Positions 45,806-55,151 of a DNA stretch of 64,000 bases are shown here, in pieces. The DNA is from Arenibacter catalasegens (lineage in GTDB: Bacteria; Bacteroidota; Bacteroidia; Flavobacteriales; Flavobacteriaceae): assembly GCF_002909235.1 (NCBI RefSeq), contig NZ_PHQQ01000020.1, forward strand, positions 1-64,000, given 5' to 3'. The position numbers were made by a program, and so were the translations under genes. Below the pieces are notes generated by a model that was not told the DNA's origin, did not search any database, and saw only the letters and a program-made list of their open reading frames with translations. How positions within the stretch are numbered: the first letter of the stretch is position 1; each line of letters starts with the position of its first letter.

Positions 45806-48800
45806 TTAGAAACCAAAGCCAACTCCAAATGAAAACCTTGGTCCTTCTACACTGTTGAACAAAGCTATCCTAACCGTCATCACATCTGCCCCGTTCAGAA
45901 AGAATCCTCCTCCATATGAGGTGTGCCACGAATCGGAATTTTTACCAGATGTCCAAACCCTACCGTAATCAAATCCACTATAGATTCCGACTGTAACAGG
46001 TAATAATCCTGTCTTTATTCTTTTAAGGCTGTATCTTAGATCCGTGTTTTGGTAATAACTCGTCTTACCTGAAAATCGCTGATTTCTAAACCCCCTTAGT
46101 CCGTCTACTCCACCAATGCTGGCAGCCTGGTAAAATTCGTAATCGTCCCCTAAATTAAAGTGGGCTTTCCATTTGGCGGCAAGCACCAATCTGCCGTCGG
46201 AAACTAATTTATGGTCTAGGGAAAGGCTAGGAACTATATAGGCATAGGACTGTCCCGTGTTCTCCATACTGGCTTTATATCCCACCAAAAGTCCAGTAGC
46301 CATTCCCATAGTAGGGAAGGCGGCATTGTCCAAATTTTCATAGGTATATTCTGCATCAACTCCCAGAAAACTGTTCCTGTTTTCCTCTCCATTGGCCAGA
46401 TAAAAGGTGTTCACATACCTATTTTCAGTTTCTTCCACTTCCTGACTTTCCAACGAAATACCAGTTCTGAATTTTCCTCCCAATTGGCCGCGCCAGATCA
46501 AGGAGGGTGAAAAATTTAAATGTTGAATTTTCACCCTATTATAATCCATATCCAAAGTATCATCGAAATTTTGGGTATCATTCCCTATTCCGAAAAAGTT
46601 AATGCTGAAATTAGGGCTTGTAAAACGAGCGGCCAGTTCCAAATTCCAGTTCTCGAAAATATGGGCAAATTCACCTTTGTAGCCCAACTCAAAACCGTTG
46701 GTTGCAAAATAATAAGCAGCGTTGTAATAGTGTTGAGTGGTGTAGGGATTTTGTCTAAACCCGTAAAAAGTACTGGTGGCACCAAATCCTAGTTTTATTC
46801 CATCATCTGGATTAAATCCTACGGAAGGAATTATCTGTCTTGTACTGTTTCTAAGTTTTAACGGTTGATAAGTGTTGGTTTCATAATCGTTCGTAAGCCT
46901 TAGCTTGGCGCCTTGGATTTTTTTGAAGGTATTTTTCTTGGTCTTATGGTCATATATCCAAGTATTGGATCCAGTGGAGATGTCATATATATCGTTGTTT
47001 TGCCCTCCTATAAGTCTTATTTTGATCTTATTGGCTTTACTCCCGGTAACTTCGAAAATATCATCGTCATCTAGGCCGTAGATCCATATTTCCTTGGTGG
47101 TGAGGCTATTGAATCTCTTTTTAAAAAAGAGTTTCGATTTTTCCCCGTCTATATTGCGATATGCCTGAATCTCCGTTTCGCTGTCGTTCAAATTATTAAT
47201 TTCGAACCAATCATCCTTATCGGTGCCCTTTATGACAACGTATTTGTTAAGCGCCAAAAAATAGTCATCGGCAATTTTGGGCAGATTTTTGATCCGGGAT
47301 ATAAGGATGTTCTTTAAATCCAGGATATTTTCGTCCACAATTTCTTTGGGAAAGGAAGCAAAGGCTTTGTCTATAATCTCCGTACTTATGTTTTGCTGAA
47401 TAAATTGCACCTGTTTCTCCCAATCGGATTTGGTGGTTTGGGCCAACAGTGTTACATCCAAAGCATAAGCACTCTTGTTAAAGGCTTCAGCATTTCTAAT
47501 GTCATTGTTAAAACCTTCCATCATTCCTAAGGCCGGAATTGTTCTTGTGGCAAAGCTCATAAGGGCACCATCCCCCCAAATGGAATACACTTGGTCCCGA
47601 TCTCTTGGTATAGCCTCAAAAACAATTTTCCCTGTTTCCTCATCCTTGATTTCTCCCCAACGCCACTGATCGTCGTGTCTGTCCCAATCCCCTATTACCA
47701 TATCAAATAAGCGGGTCCTTAGGTATCTGTCCGTATTAACCACATATTTTTCGTCTCGTTTAATTTTATCGATCATGTCCCAGGTGCTTTCAATTTTATT
47801 GGCATAACCAAAGCTGCCCAAATCTCCATGGCCATCGCCTACCTGTTCTTCCAAAATATAAAGTTCATCCCCAAATTCGCCATTAAATTCTGCAAGGGTC
47901 GATTGCTTTGGGATGTAGTATAACTTAGGGTTGGTATGGTAAAGGTCTATTGCATCGGAAAGGGTGCCCACTGTCAGAAGACCATATGGTAGGGCCCCGG
48001 TATAGAAATCCATCAAAAGTTTTTCTGTATAGGTGTCCTTAAATTCTCCAATGACGTATTTATTTTTAAAAGCCATGGCCTGTAGGTATACCTCTGCACT
48101 TTTTTTTACGGCCCTTATTACGTATTCCTTTCCATTTTTATCTGTTAACCGCAAGGATTTGGATTGGTTACCGCCACCTTTACGGACGGGCTTTAAACCG
48201 CCATACAGCGTATCTAATCTAAGCGTGGGGGCATTTACCTCAATACCGTAATACTTCCGGTAACGTTCGCCCCAAATAGTTCTAAAGAATTCACTTTTTT
48301 TAATGTCTTCCTGTGAATAGACCGATGCTTTTATTTCTTTTGGAAACACTTCACCATCAAAGTCATAATTTTTATTTCTATCTGGTGGCAGCACTTGAGA
48401 CGAGAATAATAGGTCCTGATCATAATTTGGGCCAACCCCAAAATACCTTACCTCTGAGGAGCCATCTTTGTAAACCTCTAATTGTGCAAAGCCCATTCTC
48501 CCCGTGGAGAATTTAGAACCGTTCAATAATCGGGTAACTCCTGCTTTGGCACCAGAACCACTTACAATCTGGGGGGTGTTGTCCTCCACGATATATTGAA
48601 GCGAATGTTCGTGTCCCGAAGTAAAAATCACCTTGTCAGAGTACTGTGCCAAGGTGATTATGCGATTCTTAAGTTCCGTATATCTTTTATTCTGTAGATC
48701 AGCAATGGAGGCTCCGCTTGTTCTTCTTATAAGGTTGGCAAAAGAGCCCAAAATAGGGAAAGGGAAGTTGCCTCCCACAGGGTTTAAGTGAAGTTTGGCG

Positions 48801-49513
48801 GAGTACTGTCCGCCGTGCGGACCATAGCTGAACATTGGGTGGTGTAGGGCCAAAATGGTAGTCTTGTCCCTATTTTTTTTGATTAGACTTTCCAGTTCCT
48901 CAAAAAAGGTCCCACGATCTTTTATTTCGCATTTATCGTTCATGGTGGGGTGTTTGTCCCAATTGGTCAGATACCATTCCGTATCAATTGCGATAACTAC
49001 AATTTTATCGTTGATATCTATTTTTTTTATGGGGCAACCATCTTCAGGAAAAAAAACATCTTTACTTTTTAATTCCTTCTGGATGTATTTTTGTTGTCTC
49101 TCCAGCCCCTCCAGCCCCTCGTTGTACCAGTCGTGGTTTCCAGGAATAAAGATAGGATTCCCCTTAAAATGGGTAAGGGTTTCCAGTTGGGCATCCAAAT
49201 TGTTTTTAGCGATTAAATAGGCTTGTGTGGAATCCTTTTTATTGGGCATTCCGGCAGGGTAGATATTGTCTCCCAGAAATAGTGCGGTACTGTTTTTGTC
49301 AGCCTTCTCTAAGGCATTTTTAAACGTTTTTAGCGCTTCATTTTTATCATCCATTGGAGATTTTCCCGCATCGCCTATCAAATAAAACGTGTGTAATAAT
49401 TCCTTGTCACGAGGGCTATCCACTAAATTGCTTTCTTCCGCATATTTAGTTTTATAGGTGGCACAGCCTACCAAAAGAAAAAGTATCAGTATTAGTATGT
49501 AATGTTTTCTCAT
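45806..49513 (-). CDS. outer-membrane lipoprotein fusion: metallophosphoesterase, kinase-like region, Omp85-type barrel
   Basis: The protein has 1235 residues from the preferred ATG at 49513, which puts the lipobox (LLVGC, C17) at the N terminus; the upstream ATG at 49582 would bury it. Residues 40-350 are a calcineurin-like phosphoesterase (IGDAG, GDNIYP, GNHDW at 125-129, SGHEHS at 299-304). Residues 430-650 look like an atypical kinase-like fold: K470/K471 in RAVKK, a hinge-like LYILEEQVGDG, GDWDRHDDQWRW at 608-619 and PRDRDQVY at 636-643. The C-terminal ~340 residues form an Omp85/BamA-like barrel ending in phenylalanine. Combining a lipid anchor with a barrel is unusual. The substrate is unknown. 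Confidence 0.8.
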   Translation of the reverse strand: MRKHYILILILFLLVGCATYKTKYAEESNLVDSPRDKELLHTFYLIGDAGKSPMDDKNEALKTFKNALEKADKNSTALFLGDNIYPAGMPNKKDSTQAYLIAKNNLDAQLETLTHFKGNPIFIPGNHDWYNEGLEGLERQQKYIQKELKSKDVFFPEDGCPIKKIDINDKIVVIAIDTEWYLTNWDKHPTMNDKCEIKDRGTFFEELESLIKKNRDKTTILALHHPMFSYGPHGGQYSAKLHLNPVGGNFPFPILGSFANLIRRTSGASIADLQNKRYTELKNRIITLAQYSDKVIFTSGHEHSLQYIVEDNTPQIVSGSGAKAGVTRLLNGSKFSTGRMGFAQLEVYKDGSSEVRYFGVGPNYDQDLLFSSQVLPPDRNKNYDFDGEVFPKEIKASVYSQEDIKKSEFFRTIWGERYRKYYGIEVNAPTLRLDTLYGGLKPVRKGGGNQSKSLRLTDKNGKEYVIRAVKKSAEVYLQAMAFKNKYVIGEFKDTYTEKLLMDFYTGALPYGLLTVGTLSDAIDLYHTNPKLYYIPKQSTLAEFNGEFGDELYILEEQVGDGHGDLGSFGYANKIESTWDMIDKIKRDEKYVVNTDRYLRTRLFDMVIGDWDRHDDQWRWGEIKDEETGKIVFEAIPRDRDQVYSIWGDGALMSFATRTIPALGMMEGFNNDIRNAEAFNKSAYALDVTLLAQTTKSDWEKQVQFIQQNISTEIIDKAFASFPKEIVDENILDLKNILISRIKNLPKIADDYFLALNKYVVIKGTDKDDWFEINNLNDSETEIQAYRNIDGEKSKLFFKKRFNSLTTKEIWIYGLDDDDIFEVTGSKANKIKIRLIGGQNNDIYDISTGSNTWIYDHKTKKNTFKKIQGAKLRLTNDYETNTYQPLKLRNSTRQIIPSVGFNPDDGIKLGFGATSTFYGFRQNPYTTQHYYNAAYYFATNGFELGYKGEFAHIFENWNLELAARFTSPNFSINFFGIGNDTQNFDDTLDMDYNRVKIQHLNFSPSLIWRGQLGGKFRTGISLESQEVEETENRYVNTFYLANGEENRNSFLGVDAEYTYENLDNAAFPTMGMATGLLVGYKASMENTGQSYAYIVPSLSLDHKLVSDGRLVLAAKWKAHFNLGDDYEFYQAASIGGVDGLRGFRNQRFSGKTSYYQNTDLRYSLKRIKTGLLPVTVGIYSGFDYGRVWTSGKNSDSWHTSYGGGFFLNGADVMTVRIALFNSVEGPRFSFGVGFGF

Positions 49514-49568
49514 GTAGTTCAGTTTAGAAATCAAAATTTTGTAATTTGTGAATTCATATTTAACTCTT

Positions 49569-50759
49569 ATGTCGGATACCATCGAAAAAACTGAAGCTTT
49601 TGTTGTTGATTTATTATCAAATAAATTAGATAACAGCTATTTATACCACAATTTAGGTCATACCCGGAGGGTTGTTAAAAGTACTAAAGAATTATTGAAT
49701 TTTTATAAGTTGAGCAAGGAGGAGAACGAACTTGTACTACTGGCGGCTTGGTTGCATGATACTGGCTATACCAATGGGTCTGAGAATCATGAAGAGATCA
49801 GTTGCGATATAGCTCAGGATTTTTTGAAAGCCGAGAATTATGGTGAGAAAAAGATAGAGACCATATGTAGTCTTATAATGGCTACCAAAAGATACTATGA
49901 GCCCAAAAACCTAATGGAAGAAATTATTAGGGATGCCGATTGCTCCCATTTTGGGAAGAAGAGTTATATGGAAACGTCGGAGTTACTACGGGAAGAGTTG
50001 GATATTCAGGGAACGGCAACCTATACCCAAAAAGAATGGCGTGAGGCGAATCTTAAAATGTTCCAAACAGAACAGCGTTTTTATACCGATTATGCGCTTG
50101 AAAATTGGCAAGGAGAAAAGGATAAAAATATTAGAAGACTTATAAAAGGAAAGAAGGCGGAGGAAAATTTAGCAAAAAAAGAGAGGTTAAAGGCCAAGTA
50201 TAAGAGTGAAAGTCCGGATAGGGGAATTCAGACCTTATTTCGGGTAACGTTGAAAAACCATTTGACCCTAAGTGATATCGCTGATACCAAAGCCAATATT
50301 CTGCTATCGGTAAATGCCATCATAATCTCCTTGGTATTGTCCAACCTAATTACCAAACTGGACAGTCCTTCTAATATGTATTTGATTTACCCTACCCTAA
50401 TTTTCGTTGTATTTAGTGTGGTTTCCATGGTGCTTGCAGTTCTAGCTACAAGGCCTAATGTAACCCAAGGGGAATTTACCAAAGAAGATGTGAAACAACG
50501 AAAAGTAAACTTGTTGTTCTTTGGGAATTTTCATAAAATGAAATTGGAAGATTATCAATGGGCCATAAATGAGTTGGTTCAGGACAAAGATTATATATAT
50601 TCTTCCCTGACAAAAGACTTATATTATCTTGGGTTGGTATTGCATAGGAAGTATAAAATATTAAGGTGGACCTATACTATTTTTATAATTGGAATGGTAA
50701 TTTCGGTTATAGCCTTTGCCGTTGCCTTTCAGTATTTTGGCCCAGATCGCGGTATTTAA
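49569..50759 (+). CDS. HD-domain phosphohydrolase fused to a Pycsar-effector-like (PycTM) membrane domain
   Basis: This 396-residue protein has two parts. Residues 20-190 form an HD phosphohydrolase: H27/H31 (YHNLGHTRR), H63-D64 (WLHDTGY) and D124 (IIRDADCSHFG). Residues 230-396 resemble the PycTM/DUF5706 membrane effector domain: LTLSDIADTKANILLSVNAIIIS, then helices near 247-263, 271-293 and 367-388. In Pycsar systems such effectors respond to cyclic CMP or UMP by damaging the membrane. No cyclase gene lies nearby. The start at 49569 (MSDTIEK) is chosen over 49548, which would overlap the promoter of the divergent gene 55 bases away. It converges on the GAF gene with 14 bases between. Confidence 0.8.
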   Translation: MSDTIEKTEAFVVDLLSNKLDNSYLYHNLGHTRRVVKSTKELLNFYKLSKEENELVLLAAWLHDTGYTNGSENHEEISCDIAQDFLKAENYGEKKIETICSLIMATKRYYEPKNLMEEIIRDADCSHFGKKSYMETSELLREELDIQGTATYTQKEWREANLKMFQTEQRFYTDYALENWQGEKDKNIRRLIKGKKAEENLAKKERLKAKYKSESPDRGIQTLFRVTLKNHLTLSDIADTKANILLSVNAIIISLVLSNLITKLDSPSNMYLIYPTLIFVVFSVVSMVLAVLATRPNVTQGEFTKEDVKQRKVNLLFFGNFHKMKLEDYQWAINELVQDKDYIYSSLTKDLYYLGLVLHRKYKILRWTYTIFIIGMVISVIAFAVAFQYFGPDRGI

Positions 50760-50773
50760 GTAAAAGCGGAAAC

Positions 50774-53143
50774 TTATTTCTTTAGTTCCTGCATTAAATC
50801 CTCATAAGTATAGGTCTTATCCTTTTCTGTATTGGATTTGTAGAGGATGGAGGCCCTTATGGCCTTTAATCCGGAAACCCCTTGTAATCCTTCCAATTCA
50901 ACAATTTCTACCTTGCCACTAAAATAACCTTTGGATTTTAGGAACCTTATATACCTCAGGTATTCCAACTCATCCTTTTTCTGCGAATAAACTATGGCAA
51001 TCTTACCGGCTTGTGTTAAACGTTCATTAGTTCCCTTAATGTAGGATTTGTCGATTCGTTTTTTGATGATCTCATATCTAGCATTGTAAGTGCCATCTAC
51101 ATCAAATCGTTTTTCATCCATCCTAAAACGGATAGACAACGAGCCATTATAGACCAAGATCAATGATGCCACATTCAATTGTATTTGGAGCCTGGATTTA
51201 AGGTCGTAGTGTTTGTTTTCCATTTCGCAAATAACCTGCAACTGCCACAACCTAAGATTGTTGAGGTAGAGTAGGTCAAATTCCCTTTCTCCTGTAATGG
51301 AGTCCCCTATATACATGTTGTGCTCTACACCATCTGTCTTGTAGCGCTCAAAATAATGTGGATACATTTCTTGCGCCTCCTCCTGTTTTTTGTCGATTAC
51401 AGAGGCCAATTTTTTATTGATAAGCATGACACTTTCATCGTAATTTTTCCTATGGTCATAATAGGAGCCTGTTCCCTTATCTATTTTAGATTCGTAGGAA
51501 ATCAATAAATCTTGAAGGTGTGTGTCCCATTTTTTTACATGTGCAAAAACTGGGTTTATTTCTTCTTGGACAAAATCGAAAATTGCCTGTTCGCTATTGG
51601 TGTGTAGTACCTCTTTAATTTCCTCCACATGGTTGTCTACCCTAAATATAAGCTCTTCGTAAATGGGTAACTTATTCTTTCGCCAGACCTCGGTAAGTAT
51701 ATTTTTAATTTCCGACAATTGGATCATTAGATCCCGTTGTATTGCAGTATTTCTTTCCAGAGAGGAATTTTGAATATCTACTTGTCCATATAAAGGATAT
51801 ATTTCATCAAAGACTATTTCACGGAAAGAGGGCTGTAGACCTTCTTGGTCATCTATTATAAAGCGTTTTGCCTCTTGTTTGAACTTCCAGTAAACCGATG
51901 GATGAACTGATGTGCATTCATTCTGGATCACCGCATCAATTAAGTTTTCCTCCTCCTGCAATGAACGTAAAACCGCAGAAACAATATAGGGGAGTACATC
52001 ATCCAATTTCTTGGCATTAACACTGTTTAGGTCATTGGCTTTATCGGACACCAGCTCCAGCACTCCTAATAATTGTCCATCCTTTGCTATAGGTGCGAAA
52101 AGTGCACTTTTGATTTTTTGATCGTGTAAACCCTTGTATGGAGGCATGCCTTCCGAGAGTTTATAATATTTTTCTACGTCACTGATTACAAAGGAACTAT
52201 TTTGATCAATTAATTTACTGTAAGAGGCCTGGCAAAGGGACTCATTGCAAGTCTCCACTTTCTTTTTTTGTAAAATAAAACTATCTATTCCGTTTACGGA
52301 AACCCTTTCAAATTGCTGATCTTTGGAATTATAGACAACGAATCCAATACGCATATTTGGCAACCCAAATAACGATTTAAAGGTCTTTTCCACACCTTTA
52401 ATAAAATTACCTCCACTTTTATCATTAATGATCAAGTTGGATTTTATTTCTGAAATTGAATGTTCGGTAGTTACGTCGAACATATTCGATATTACAAAGC
52501 CTTTACTGATAAAGCTATTGGGAGGTATCTTTTGTTTCCAGATCTCCACATTGTCTATGTTTTCCAATAACTCATCAACGTCTTCCTTTGTTATTTCAGG
52601 AGGACTGCCATTGGGTATTATTTCTATAAAATCGGCATTGTATAAAATCCGGTAATGTTTCATTACCCCTTTGGCATCGGGAATGTCATAGAAAAAAGGC
52701 TTCTTAAAATCTAGATCAAATCCGTAGTAAAAGTTGAGGATGACGACACAGGCCATAATATAGCTTACCTCTTCTTCCTGATTCCTAATTTCTGGCACAA
52801 AATCAGGTCCTGCTGCAGCCAAAATTCGCTCAAATCGATTGCTTGAATTAAATATGATGTCGGTATATGGTGTGGAAGCTGTTTTAATTTCATTGTTGGT
52901 AAGAACAGAGGAAAACAAATCCTGCAAGATGATTTGTATAATTTCTTTGTGTTCTTCCAGTAAGGACATATCGGTGAATCCTTCACGGAGTTCAGGAAAC
53001 GGAGCTTGGGCTTTCAGAATATAACTTGCCTTGGAGGCCAAAAACGAATCCTCACTTTGTGCCATTTCATCATATTGCTTCAATAGTTTATTAAAGCTTA
53101 TATGATGATCCAGAGGTGATATTTTATCCGAAAATCCCTTCAT
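50774..53143 (-). CDS. GAF domain-containing protein, 789 residues
   Basis: This large cytoplasmic protein has no signal peptide or membrane helix. A GAF domain is recognisable at about 240-405: SIRGF-type sensor strands are replaced by MRIGFVVYNSKDQQF, followed by the conserved IKSALFAPIAKDGQLLGVLELVSD near 345-368. The N-terminal 230 residues and the alpha-helical C-terminal half are not assigned to a family; the latter has coiled-coil-like stretches. No catalytic domain such as GGDEF, kinase or HTH was recognised. It ends 14 bases from the HD-PycTM stop, and its start is divergent from a metallophosphoesterase gene over 208 bases. Confidence 0.72.
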   Translation of the reverse strand: MKGFSDKISPLDHHISFNKLLKQYDEMAQSEDSFLASKASYILKAQAPFPELREGFTDMSLLEEHKEIIQIILQDLFSSVLTNNEIKTASTPYTDIIFNSSNRFERILAAAGPDFVPEIRNQEEEVSYIMACVVILNFYYGFDLDFKKPFFYDIPDAKGVMKHYRILYNADFIEIIPNGSPPEITKEDVDELLENIDNVEIWKQKIPPNSFISKGFVISNMFDVTTEHSISEIKSNLIINDKSGGNFIKGVEKTFKSLFGLPNMRIGFVVYNSKDQQFERVSVNGIDSFILQKKKVETCNESLCQASYSKLIDQNSSFVISDVEKYYKLSEGMPPYKGLHDQKIKSALFAPIAKDGQLLGVLELVSDKANDLNSVNAKKLDDVLPYIVSAVLRSLQEEENLIDAVIQNECTSVHPSVYWKFKQEAKRFIIDDQEGLQPSFREIVFDEIYPLYGQVDIQNSSLERNTAIQRDLMIQLSEIKNILTEVWRKNKLPIYEELIFRVDNHVEEIKEVLHTNSEQAIFDFVQEEINPVFAHVKKWDTHLQDLLISYESKIDKGTGSYYDHRKNYDESVMLINKKLASVIDKKQEEAQEMYPHYFERYKTDGVEHNMYIGDSITGEREFDLLYLNNLRLWQLQVICEMENKHYDLKSRLQIQLNVASLILVYNGSLSIRFRMDEKRFDVDGTYNARYEIIKKRIDKSYIKGTNERLTQAGKIAIVYSQKKDELEYLRYIRFLKSKGYFSGKVEIVELEGLQGVSGLKAIRASILYKSNTEKDKTYTYEDLMQELKK

Positions 53144-53351
53144 TATTAATTTTAGTCCACGTTTGGAACGTAAAATTACAAAAGATAATGCTTTCTTTCA
53201 TTATTCGGTCAATGAAAGGGTTGACCTTCTTATTTTTAGATATTTATCCAATTAAACCTACTGGAATTAGTTTGTATTTATTTTTCAATCTTGTAAAGCT
53301 TAAATTTAATATCCTAAACCAAAAATAGTACTAACTTTTAACCTAAAACAA

Positions 53352-54254
53352 ATGTCCTCATTTACCAGATTATCTAGGGCTTATAAGAATGCTAAAATGC
53401 TGCCATTTGATGATACTTCCAAAATTATTTTATTTAGTGACTGCCATAGGGGGGATAATAGTTTTGCAGATGAATTTGCGAATAATCGCAATATTTATTT
53501 CCATGCCTTGAGACATTATTTTAACGAAGGCTTTACTTACTGCGAATTGGGAGACGGAGATGAGCTATGGGAAAATCTTACCTTTGATTCCATTTTTACG
53601 GCCCATAAGAATGTTTATAAATTATTAAAGCAGTTCTATTTAGATAAGAGACTCCATATGATTTGGGGCAATCACGACATGGTGTATAAGGATCCGGAAT
53701 ATGTAAAGAAGAATTTATCTTCCTATTTTGAACCTATAGATGATTGTAATAAGGAACTGTTTGAAGATATTACCTATCACGAAGCCATAATTCTAAAACA
53801 TAAACATAGTCGACAGGAGTTACTTTTGACCCATGGACACCAAGCGGATTGGTGGAACTATACCTTTTGGCGTTTTGGCAGATTCCTGGTGCGTATATTA
53901 TGGAAACCATTACAGGTATGGGGCATTGCCGACCCTACCAGCCCTGCCAAAAATTACAAGGAACTCATTAAAATTGAAAGGCGCATAAAAAAATGGATTA
54001 TGGCCAATAATGAAATATTGACGATTGTGGGTCATACGCATAGACCGCGTTTTCCTGACCCTGGAGATATCCCTTTTTTTAATGATGGCAGCTGCGTGCA
54101 TCCACGGAGCATTACGGGAATTGAAATTCAAAAAGGGACTATCGCCCTAATTAAATGGGAAATAGCTACAAAGGATGACGGTACCTTGCAGATTGTGAGG
54201 GTTTTGTTGGAAGGGCCACAACAGTTGATCAGCTATAAGAATGCGAAATCCTAA
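53352..54254 (+). CDS. cytoplasmic metallophosphoesterase
   Basis: This 300-residue calcineurin-like enzyme has no signal peptide. Its metal-binding motifs are SDCHRGDN near residue 30, GDGDELWEN near 63, GNHDM near 98, LTHGHQADWW near 158 and VGHTHRPRF near 223. The SDxHxGD opening and the HGHQAD segment resemble the UDP-2,3-diacylglucosamine-hydrolase-like branch, but the protein is longer than LpxH and the role is not certain. It is divergent from the GAF gene and convergent with the TonB gene, so it is probably monocistronic. Confidence 0.88.
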   Translation: MSSFTRLSRAYKNAKMLPFDDTSKIILFSDCHRGDNSFADEFANNRNIYFHALRHYFNEGFTYCELGDGDELWENLTFDSIFTAHKNVYKLLKQFYLDKRLHMIWGNHDMVYKDPEYVKKNLSSYFEPIDDCNKELFEDITYHEAIILKHKHSRQELLLTHGHQADWWNYTFWRFGRFLVRILWKPLQVWGIADPTSPAKNYKELIKIERRIKKWIMANNEILTIVGHTHRPRFPDPGDIPFFNDGSCVHPRSITGIEIQKGTIALIKWEIATKDDGTLQIVRVLLEGPQQLISYKNAKS

Positions 54255-54310
54255 ATATAGGGACCTAATGAAATTGGCAATTTAAAACAAAGTAGTCCGT
54301 ACTGCCTTAA

Positions 54311-55033
54311 TTACTGCAGCCTAAAGGTAATAGGAATGGTGTACGGAACCTTTACCGCCCTGCCCCGTTGCTTTCCAGGTGTCATTTGGGGTAAAGCCGC
54401 TATAATACGGTTCGCTTCCTTTTCCAATAATTTGTCCGGTCCCCTTGTTCTGATATTTGTAATATAGCCGGTATTGTCAATAATGAATTGCACATACACC
54501 TTGCCTTCAATGCCCAATTCTACGGCTACATCAGGATAGGTAAACTGTTTTATGATATGCTCCTGAATTTTTTTCTGAAAGCATGCTTTCTGCGCCTCAT
54601 TAGTGGTTTCCTTACATCCTGGAAAAACAGGGACATTTTCTATTACGGCAAAAGGTACTTCAATATCTTCCTCTTCTTCCACTAGGGCAATATCTTCCAC
54701 TTTTAATGGTGCCTCTTCTACCACGGTCTCCTGATTTATTTCAGTACTTTGAATTACCGTTTCCTCAATTTCGGACACATCCTCTACAATCTCTATAATT
54801 TCAGGAGCTGCTGGAGGTGCAGGTGGGGGCGGTACGTTTAAGGCCTCGGTAACTGGTACCTTTTCTTCTAAATAATCTGTTATCGTAAGCTGCTCAATTG
54901 CCCTATTTTCCTTGGGGTACGTTTTTAATTCCAACGCCCTCCATACTAGAAAGAGTACTATTGTTAGGCCGATTACAAAGAAAAGTCCGCTTTTTTTGTT
55001 TAAATCTGCCCTAGGATATTTTTTTGGTTCCAT
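54311..55033 (-). CDS. TonB-family energy transducer
   Basis: This 240-residue protein couples inner-membrane proton force to outer-membrane transporters. It has a cytoplasmic N-terminal tail, one membrane helix (about 17-32), a periplasmic proline- and glutamate-rich spacer (VPPPPAPPAAPE near 67-78 and a run of acidic residues to 125), and a C-terminal TonB domain (GIEGKVYVQFIIDNTGYI and VPYTIPITFRLQ). The VFPGC motif before the domain is typical of Bacteroidota TonB. No ExbB/ExbD genes lie nearby. It is divergent from the acyltransferase gene. Confidence 0.92.
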   Translation of the reverse strand: MEPKKYPRADLNKKSGLFFVIGLTIVLFLVWRALELKTYPKENRAIEQLTITDYLEEKVPVTEALNVPPPPAPPAAPEIIEIVEDVSEIEETVIQSTEINQETVVEEAPLKVEDIALVEEEEDIEVPFAVIENVPVFPGCKETTNEAQKACFQKKIQEHIIKQFTYPDVAVELGIEGKVYVQFIIDNTGYITNIRTRGPDKLLEKEANRIIAALPQMTPGKQRGRAVKVPYTIPITFRLQ

Positions 55034-55131
55034 GATACAGGATTTTAAACTTTAATTTATTAAGTAATTAAATCAATTCATATGATATATATCAGTTTAT
55101 AAATAATTCTTTCAGTAAATTTAGGAACTTA

Positions 55132-55145
55132 TTTAATCGATTAAA
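55132..55145. promoter_or_regulatory. palindrome TTTAATCGATTAAA, candidate operator
   Basis: A perfect 14-base palindrome with a central CG ends 6 bases before the acyltransferase start codon (55152). It suits a LacI- or GntR-type operator, placed to block transcription or translation of the gene that opens the glycan cluster. No regulator gene is encoded next to it. Confidence 0.45.
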
Positions 55146-55151
55146 CAAGCC

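Noticed and set aside
49514-49582. Longer N terminus of the outer-membrane fusion protein starting at 49582
   Set aside because: It would place 23 residues before the lipobox and overlap the divergent HD-PycTM gene region; the ATG at 49513 fits a lipoprotein.
49569-50759. A complete Pycsar defence system
   Set aside because: No nucleotide cyclase gene lies within the window near the effector-like gene, so only the effector-like half is supported.
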